Positions 58,811 to 64,000 of a stretch of 64,000 bases of DNA are shown piece after piece. Source of the DNA: Dyella terrae (GTDB lineage Bacteria; Pseudomonadota; Gammaproteobacteria; Xanthomonadales; Rhodanobacteraceae). How positions within the stretch are numbered: position 1 is the stretch's first letter; each line of letters opens with the position of its first letter. The stretch is from contig NZ_SIZZ01000001.1 of the NCBI RefSeq assembly GCF_004322705.1, forward strand, positions 2,249,213 through 2,313,212. Direction: 5' to 3'. A program made the position numbers and the translations under genes. A model generated the notes under the pieces. That model saw only the letters and a list, made by a program, of their open reading frames with translations, searched no databases and was not told the origin of the DNA.

Positions 58811-59146
58811 TTATGGAGCCAGAGCATCTGGCTTGCGGGGGGCGCCGGGACTCACGGCGCCGCTGTACTCGGCGCGAACCGCTTTGCAGTAGGGCCCGTT
58901 CATGACGAAGCGCCGGCACACGGAAGGCCGGGTTTCGTAGATGCCACAGTTCATGTTCGCCCTGTTCAGGGCAACACACCAGCCATCACTTCCGCGCTTC
59001 ATGACCGGCAAGCCCTCCGGCGAGCACGCCGCCAGGTAGTCAGGTATACGATCCTCCGGTTGCAGCACGACTGTCAGGCGGCAGCAAACGGCTTCGCAGG
59101 AAGAACACGTTGCGTCATGCCGCTCCGTGCCAGCCGCTTTAGTCAT
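58811..59146 (-). CDS. YkgJ-type cysteine-cluster protein
   Basis: Protein of 111 residues with the Fe-S-cluster-like cysteine pattern of the YkgJ family: CSSCEAVCCRLTV near the N terminus, then GWCVALNRANMNCGIYETRPSVCRRF. Eight conserved Cys and the CxIYxxRPxxCRxF motif are diagnostic. The family is thought to bind zinc or iron-sulphur clusters; function unknown. The ATG at 59146 begins MTKAAGTERHDATC; a TTG two codons upstream is also in frame. Confidence 0.85.
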   Translation of the reverse strand: MTKAAGTERHDATCSSCEAVCCRLTVVLQPEDRIPDYLAACSPEGLPVMKRGSDGWCVALNRANMNCGIYETRPSVCRRFVMNGPYCKAVRAEYSGAVSPGAPRKPDALAP

Positions 59147-59216
59147 GGGCAACGGACATCGTTGGCAGCGTCATGCCCGGGCATGACGCTGCGCGAATCG
59201 CATGGGCGAGAGAGCA

Positions 59217-59405
59217 CTAACGCGCCCTGCGCCCTGCTGGCGGCAACGGACGATGAGGCGCCGTGCCGGTATGTCCCGCCTCGCGCGTAAATCGATCGGT
59301 CTTCCGGTAGACCGGCTCCTCGTCGGCAGCGCCACGGTCTTTCTGTGCACCCCGATAGATATCGTGGATATCCGAAAGTGAAATCGGCTTTGCAGGTGGC
59401 ACCAT
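59217..59405 (-). CDS. Small basic protein, unknown
   Basis: A 62-residue protein starting MVPPAKPISLSDIHDIYRG with an AAGGAG ribosome-binding site six bases upstream, which strongly supports translation. The sequence is polar, ends RPLPPAGRRAR and shows no known domain. A longer frame upstream (to 59519) lacks support. It may be a small regulator or stress peptide; nothing more can be said. Confidence 0.5.
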   Translation of the reverse strand: MVPPAKPISLSDIHDIYRGAQKDRGAADEEPVYRKTDRFTREAGHTGTAPHRPLPPAGRRAR

Positions 59406-59898
59406 CGCAAACTCCTTGGTTATCGAGGGACGGATCGCTTGATGCGCCCGTTTGCTTTGAATACGCGGCCAAACTGACGGCGAGGCCATGACACCGCCCA
59501 CCCGCATGACCTTGCGCACGCTTGTTCCACAGTCATCAAAACGCCGCGCAGAGACGACTGCGGATCGATCCTGGATTCAAATGCATCTGACAAGAGAAGC
59601 GTTTGACAGAACTCAAAGCCTTCAGCTCGCATAACGGCGCTAAAGGGTGCTCATGCACGCTTCTGGCGACGAAGCCTCCGGACCGGTCAGACGGGAAGGC
59701 TTCACTGGGATAGAACTCCGAACAAGCACCATACGCCGTTATGGAACAGCAAATGTTAGTTTCCCCGTGACATGGCGCCATGGAGCGGGGCACGACCCCT
59801 CACACGCCGATCCACCGCCGGCGCCTGCGCGGCCTGGCCTTTACATAGCGATGCTTGCTGCCCAACCTGGGCCGGGCCCACTGGCGAGGAGTGCAACC
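59406..59898. other. Intergenic region without a supported gene
   Basis: About 490 bases. A 10-bp inverted repeat CATAACGGCG (59630-59639) and CGCCGTTATG (59734-59743) and a 7-bp stem GAAGCCT/AGGCTTC (59667-59673 and 59694-59700) lie within it. No RNA gene recognised; the reductase start at 59899 is preceded by GAGGAG. Confidence 0.4.
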
Positions 59899-60432
59899 GT
59901 GGCAAAGCTCATCTACGAACTCAATGTCTCCCTCGATGGCTACATCGACCACCAGCATTTCGGTCCGCCGGATCGGGACCTCTTCCGCCACTTCACCCAT
60001 CGCCTGCGCGAGCTGTCCGGCATGGTGTATGGCCGCGGCATGTACCAGGTCATGAACTACTGGGACGACGCGCATCCGGAGTGGGACGCCGACGAACGCG
60101 ACTATGCCGATGCGTGGCGCAACCAGCGCAAGTGGGTCGTGTCGCGCACGTTATCGACGGTCGGACCGAACGCTACGCTGATTGCGAACGATCTCGAAGC
60201 GACCATGCAAAAACTGAAAGCCGAATGTCCCGGTGAGATCGAAGTGGCGGGCACCGGCCTCGCGCAGAGCCTGACCGGGCTTGGACTCATCGATGAGTAC
60301 CGCCTCTATCTTCATCCCGTCGTGCTGGGCAGCGGCAAGCCCTACTTTTCGGCGGCCCGTTCCCGCCTTCGCCTGGTGGCGCATGAACCGATGTCGCAGG
60401 ACGTGATCAGGTTAACCTACGTGCCTGCCTGA
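59899..60432 (+). CDS. RibD C-terminal-type dihydrofolate reductase family protein
   Basis: Reductase-like protein of 177 residues starting at a GTG (VAKLIYELNVSLDGYIDHQH) with GAGGAG in front. The pattern KLIYELNVSLDGYI and the later EIEVAGTGLAQSLTGLGLIDEYRLYLHPVVLGSGKPYF is typical of the RibD_C/DHFR-like family, whose members use NADPH and act on small ketones or pterins of unknown identity. It is a single gene beside the porin, whose stop is on the other strand 4 bases away. Confidence 0.9.
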   Translation: MAKLIYELNVSLDGYIDHQHFGPPDRDLFRHFTHRLRELSGMVYGRGMYQVMNYWDDAHPEWDADERDYADAWRNQRKWVVSRTLSTVGPNATLIANDLEATMQKLKAECPGEIEVAGTGLAQSLTGLGLIDEYRLYLHPVVLGSGKPYFSAARSRLRLVAHEPMSQDVIRLTYVPA

Positions 60433-60435
60433 TCA

Positions 60436-61662
60436 TCAGAACGACACCTGCGCGCGCATCTCGACGATGCGCGGATTCACCTGCAGATTGCCGCGATCAC
60501 TGAATGCCCACACGTAGTTGGCTTGCAGCTTGAGGCGCCGCCCTAGGTACCAGTTGGCGCCCAGCGTCCAGTCGTGCTCCTTGCCGCCCGTCACGGCACC
60601 GTCGTTGAGATCGAGCTGGCTGTAGCGCAAGGCCAGCTCAAGCGCGCCCCACTGGCCTTCCGAGTTGATGTCCTGCTGGTTGCGACTGTTGTAGCGGCGA
60701 TCGCCGACATTGCCGTCGTTGTACTGGCGCGCTTCGCCCGTCACGGTCCAGGTGCCGAACACATAGAATCCGCGCGCGTTGTAGTCAGGCTTGCCGTTGT
60801 AGCGAACCACGTTGGCGTGCAGGTATTCCGCCTGCATCGACCACGAACCGCCGATCCACAGGGCTTCGATCCCTTCCCGGTCCACGCGCTTGCTGTAGGC
60901 GAGCGTGCCGGAGTCGACCAGGCGCACCGGCGTCAGCCCGGCTTCGGGTCGCGCACGAAAGCGCGCCTGCGGCGGCACGGCGCCTTCATCGGCCCAATCG
61001 AGTGATTCGCGCGACGCCGATACACCCAGGTGAAGTACGGCACCTTCCTTGTTGAGCGGCACCCATGCCGCTCGCATCGCCCAGGTCTGCCCCGGGTTCT
61101 GACCATCGAAATCCTTGCGCCAGAAGTAGTCGCCGATGTTCAGCACGAAGTGCGTGCGTACAAACGACCAGTCCACGCCGGCGCGCCGGCCTTCCCAGAT
61201 CGCCTGCGTTGGCAACGCGGTTTCCAGAAAGGTCGTGGCCGACGAACTCGTCGCTCCTTCGAAACCCACCGGTGTCTTCGAGTAGCCCAGACGGAAGTTG
61301 CCCAGGTCCGTGCCGACAACGCCTTTGCTGCGTAATCGTACGAAGGCATCGGCCCACTGGTTGCTCTGGAAGTCGTACTGGACCACCGAGTCGTAGACGC
61401 CCGGCTTGCGCAGGTAAAGGCCGATCTGAATGCGCCGATTCGTGTTCGCGTTCTCAAACTTGCCCGCATCGTTGGAGAACGCGTTGACGTCGTACTGATA
61501 CAGGACGGCCAGGCCGAAGTCCGTGCCATCGGCGGCCGTCACATGCGTGGGCCAGTCGCCGTAAAGGCTGTAGTCACCCGCATGAGCGCACGACGATGCG
61601 AGCGTCAGCGCGCCAGCGATCCCTATGCCACCCCAGCTCAAGCGCGAAGCCCCATTCCTCAT
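60436..61662 (-). CDS. OprO/OprP-family outer-membrane porin
   Basis: Porin of 408 residues. The ATG at 61662 follows GGAGGTGGGCGC and gives a signal peptide (MRNGASRLSWGGIGIAGALTLASSCAHA). The mature chain has porin-type strands (RRIQIGLYLRKPGVYDSVVQY, FRLGYSKTPVGFEGATSSS) and ends with the strand VEMRAQVSF, whose terminal Phe is needed for outer-membrane insertion. The sequence matches the phosphate-selective porin O/P family (PF07396); the substrate here may differ. Phosphate-responsive elements were not identified in the upstream region. Confidence 0.85.
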   Translation of the reverse strand: MRNGASRLSWGGIGIAGALTLASSCAHAGDYSLYGDWPTHVTAADGTDFGLAVLYQYDVNAFSNDAGKFENANTNRRIQIGLYLRKPGVYDSVVQYDFQSNQWADAFVRLRSKGVVGTDLGNFRLGYSKTPVGFEGATSSSATTFLETALPTQAIWEGRRAGVDWSFVRTHFVLNIGDYFWRKDFDGQNPGQTWAMRAAWVPLNKEGAVLHLGVSASRESLDWADEGAVPPQARFRARPEAGLTPVRLVDSGTLAYSKRVDREGIEALWIGGSWSMQAEYLHANVVRYNGKPDYNARGFYVFGTWTVTGEARQYNDGNVGDRRYNSRNQQDINSEGQWGALELALRYSQLDLNDGAVTGGKEHDWTLGANWYLGRRLKLQANYVWAFSDRGNLQVNPRIVEMRAQVSF

Positions 61663-61799
61663 GCGCCCACCTCCGATCGAGTGCCCCATGCTGCGTAAGG
61701 CCTGCGACAGCGTGAAGTGACGAATGTGCATATGCACATACCGGTCACGGCGGGACGATACTCCGGTTTGCGGGCGCCATGTCGGCGCCCTCGGGGGTA

Positions 61800-62798
<999 letters not shown>

Positions 62799-62843
62799 TC
62801 ACCTCATGGAATTCTGTGGAACGACGGATACCGCAAGCGCCAC

Positions 62844-63167
62844 TCAGGCACTTTCGGCAAAGACCTTGCGCGCGACACCCACCGCGGTGCTCGCCGCCGG
62901 CCAGCCCGCGTAGAAAGCCAAATGCGTGATCGCCTCGATCAGCTCGTCGCGTGTCACCCCGTTCTGCTCCGCGAACTTCAAATGAAACGGGAGCTCGTTG
63001 AGACGGTATTGCGCGACCAGCGCGGCCACCGTGATCAAGCTGCGATCGCGCTTGGACAGCTCCGCCCGCTCCCACACCTCGCCAAACAACACCTGCTGCG
63101 TGAGCTGATCGAGCGCGGGCGCGACGTCGGCGAACGGGCCCTGGGGTTTGCGGGTGAAATCAGTCAT
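62844..63167 (-). CDS. Carboxymuconolactone decarboxylase-family protein
   Basis: Protein of 107 residues of the CMD/AhpD-like fold with YRLNELPFHLKFAEQNGVTRDELIEAITHLAFYAGWPAA. The AhpD CxxC is absent (NELPFH at that place), as in the CMD group proper, so it should not be a peroxidase. AGGAACCCGCC precedes the ATG. A run of ten G residues (on the + strand) lies just upstream. It is first in the operon with the aldo/keto reductase. Confidence 0.9.
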   Translation of the reverse strand: MTDFTRKPQGPFADVAPALDQLTQQVLFGEVWERAELSKRDRSLITVAALVAQYRLNELPFHLKFAEQNGVTRDELIEAITHLAFYAGWPAASTAVGVARKVFAESA

Positions 63168-63181
63168 GGCGGGTTCCTGAT

Positions 63182-63191
63182 GGGGGGGGGG
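63182..63191. repeat. G10 homopolymer upstream of the CMD-type gene
   Basis: Ten consecutive G residues on the + strand (C10 on the coding strand of the CMD gene), 15 bases before its start codon and next to its ribosome-binding site. Runs of this length are prone to slippage. Confidence 0.8.
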
Positions 63192-63318
63192 TAACAGGTA
63201 AGGGAGGCGGGTCGGTCGAGAGGACCCGGCCAGTGTGTGCCTGGCGCGCCTATCGGATAAGACGGCAAATATCGAATGGACTTATGATCCAGATCGATCA
63301 ATCAAGTCGGCGTGATCC

Positions 63319-64000
63319 ATGAGCGGCGAGAACTACAACGACCTGCAGGCGTTTCTCGCCGTGGCCCGGGCGGGTAGCTTTACGCGCGCAGCCGCCCAGC
63401 TGGGGCTGTCGCAATCGGCGCTGAGCCACAAGATTCGCGAGCTGGAAGCGCGACTCGGCCTGCGGCTGCTCACGCGCACCACGCGCAGCGTGTCGCCCAC
63501 GGAAGCCGGCGAGCAGCTGATGCGGTCGCTGACGCCAAGCTTCGAGAACATCGATGCCGCCCTGGCCGGCCTGAGCTCCCTGCGCGACAAGCCCAGCGGC
63601 ACCATCCGCATCACCAGCAGCGAGCACGCCGCCGCGACCATCCTGTGGCCGGTGTTGCAAACCTTCCTGCCGAACTACCCGGACATCCGTGTCGAAGTGA
63701 TCAGCGATGCCACGCTCACCGACATCGTGGCCGAGCGCTTCGATGCCGGCATCCGCCTCGGCGAGCAGATCGCCCTCGACATGGTGGCCGTGCCCGTCGG
63801 CCCGCCCACGCGCCTCGTCGTGGCCGGCACGCCCACCTATCTCGATGCCCATCCGGCGATCGTCACGCCACGCGACCTCACCGGGCACGACTGCATCAAC
63901 CTTCGCTTTCTCACCCACGGCGGCCTTTATGCGTGGGAGTTCGAGAAGGGCAGCCATGCACTCAATGTGCGCGTCGACGGTCGACTGACCTTCAACAGCC
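63319..64000 (+). CDS. LysR-family regulator, C-terminal part beyond window
   Basis: LysR-type regulator, 227 codons visible. The winged helix is complete (NDLQAFLAVARAGSFTRAAAQLGLSQSALSHKIRELEARLGLRLLTRT), followed by the start of the effector domain (GTIRITSSEHAAATILWPVL). The gene continues past base 64000. It is divergent from the CMD-aldo/keto reductase operon. The 151-base intergenic region holds GATAAG (63255-63260) and CTTAT (63280-63284), a possible inverted pair. Ligand unknown; paralogue of the LysR at 36625-37551. Confidence 0.93.
   Translation, partial: MSGENYNDLQAFLAVARAGSFTRAAAQLGLSQSALSHKIRELEARLGLRLLTRTTRSVSPTEAGEQLMRSLTPSFENIDAALAGLSSLRDKPSGTIRITSSEHAAATILWPVLQTFLPNYPDIRVEVISDATLTDIVAERFDAGIRLGEQIALDMVAVPVGPPTRLVVAGTPTYLDAHPAIVTPRDLTGHDCINLRFLTHGGLYAWEFEKGSHALNVRVDGRLTFNS

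Noticed and set aside
58501-58827. 108-codon - strand frame covering the small lysine-rich gene
   Set aside because: Out of frame with the conserved NYSFEKRQRE start; basic low-complexity translation typical of a shadow.
59536-59793. 85-codon - strand frame in the gap before the reductase
   Set aside because: No ribosome-binding site, no family match, and it spans an inverted repeat.

Overview
The window is dense, high-GC chromosomal DNA from a Gammaproteobacterium. The gene set (a lexA/umuD-like-imuA-imuB-dnaE2 mutasome cassette, a DUF5329 protein, LytS/LytTR pairs, an OprO/P-type porin, small Xanthomonad-type proteins and GCCGGC-type palindromic repeats) suggests the order Xanthomonadales, most likely a relative of Dyella, Luteibacter or Rhodanobacter. 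This placement is inference from gene content. No rRNA, tRNA, CRISPR array, transposase, integrase or prophage gene was seen. About 80 protein-coding genes are called, several with non-ATG starts, plus three small genes of 16 to 62 codons.

Layout. Bases 1-9.4 kb: a PhoPQ-like two-component system with a PepSY protein, dusA, small envelope proteins, an unusual SRAP protein with a coiled-coil insert, a GAF-GGDEF cyclase, a DUF2306 membrane protein and a LytS/LytTR pair. 9.4-12.9 kb: an acidic small protein, rsgA behind a leader carrying a 16-codon ORF, a HEAT-like protein, DUF5329 and a UspA protein. 13.0-18.8 kb: a tightly packed four-gene SOS mutagenesis operon (UmuD-like protein, ImuA, ImuB, DnaE2). 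18.8-25 kb: a TMEM175-type channel and a BvgS-like hybrid kinase of 1321 residues, with a small DUF2188-like gene and a NarL-family regulator transcribed ahead of it.

25-33 kb: fpr, a small kinase, DUF456, a haemolysin III homologue, a strong candidate small RNA, a tandem universal stress protein, a tonB gene, and a cupin dioxygenase followed by an FAD/NAD(P)-binding protein. 33-38 kb: an efflux-SDR-alcohol dehydrogenase operon divergent from its LysR regulator, then an esterase. 38.9-46.6 kb: pncA, two unrelated L,D-transpeptidases back to back, a PIN protein without an antitoxin, a sulfotransferase, a hydrolase and a META lipoprotein. Two copies of one palindromic repeat family each lie exactly between convergent genes here (39.6 and 46.5 kb).

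46.6-58.5 kb: two YCII proteins, a second LytS/LytTR pair, DUF1697, an outer-membrane protein, a DUF6438 protein, a serine hydrolase, an arsR-arsC operon ending in an unusual ATP-grasp-like gene, and an MFS/HxlR divergent pair. 58.6-64 kb: three small genes, a RibD-C reductase, a phosphate-type porin, and an aldo/keto reductase plus carboxymuconolactone decarboxylase-like gene divergent from a LysR gene that runs off the end.

The recurring theme is environmental sensing (four two-component systems, several one-component regulators) linked to detoxification, envelope remodelling and DNA damage tolerance. The best candidates for something undescribed are the C-rich-loop small RNA near 28.7 kb, the ATP-grasp gene attached to the ars operon, the convergent-gene palindromic repeat family, and the leader of rsgA.
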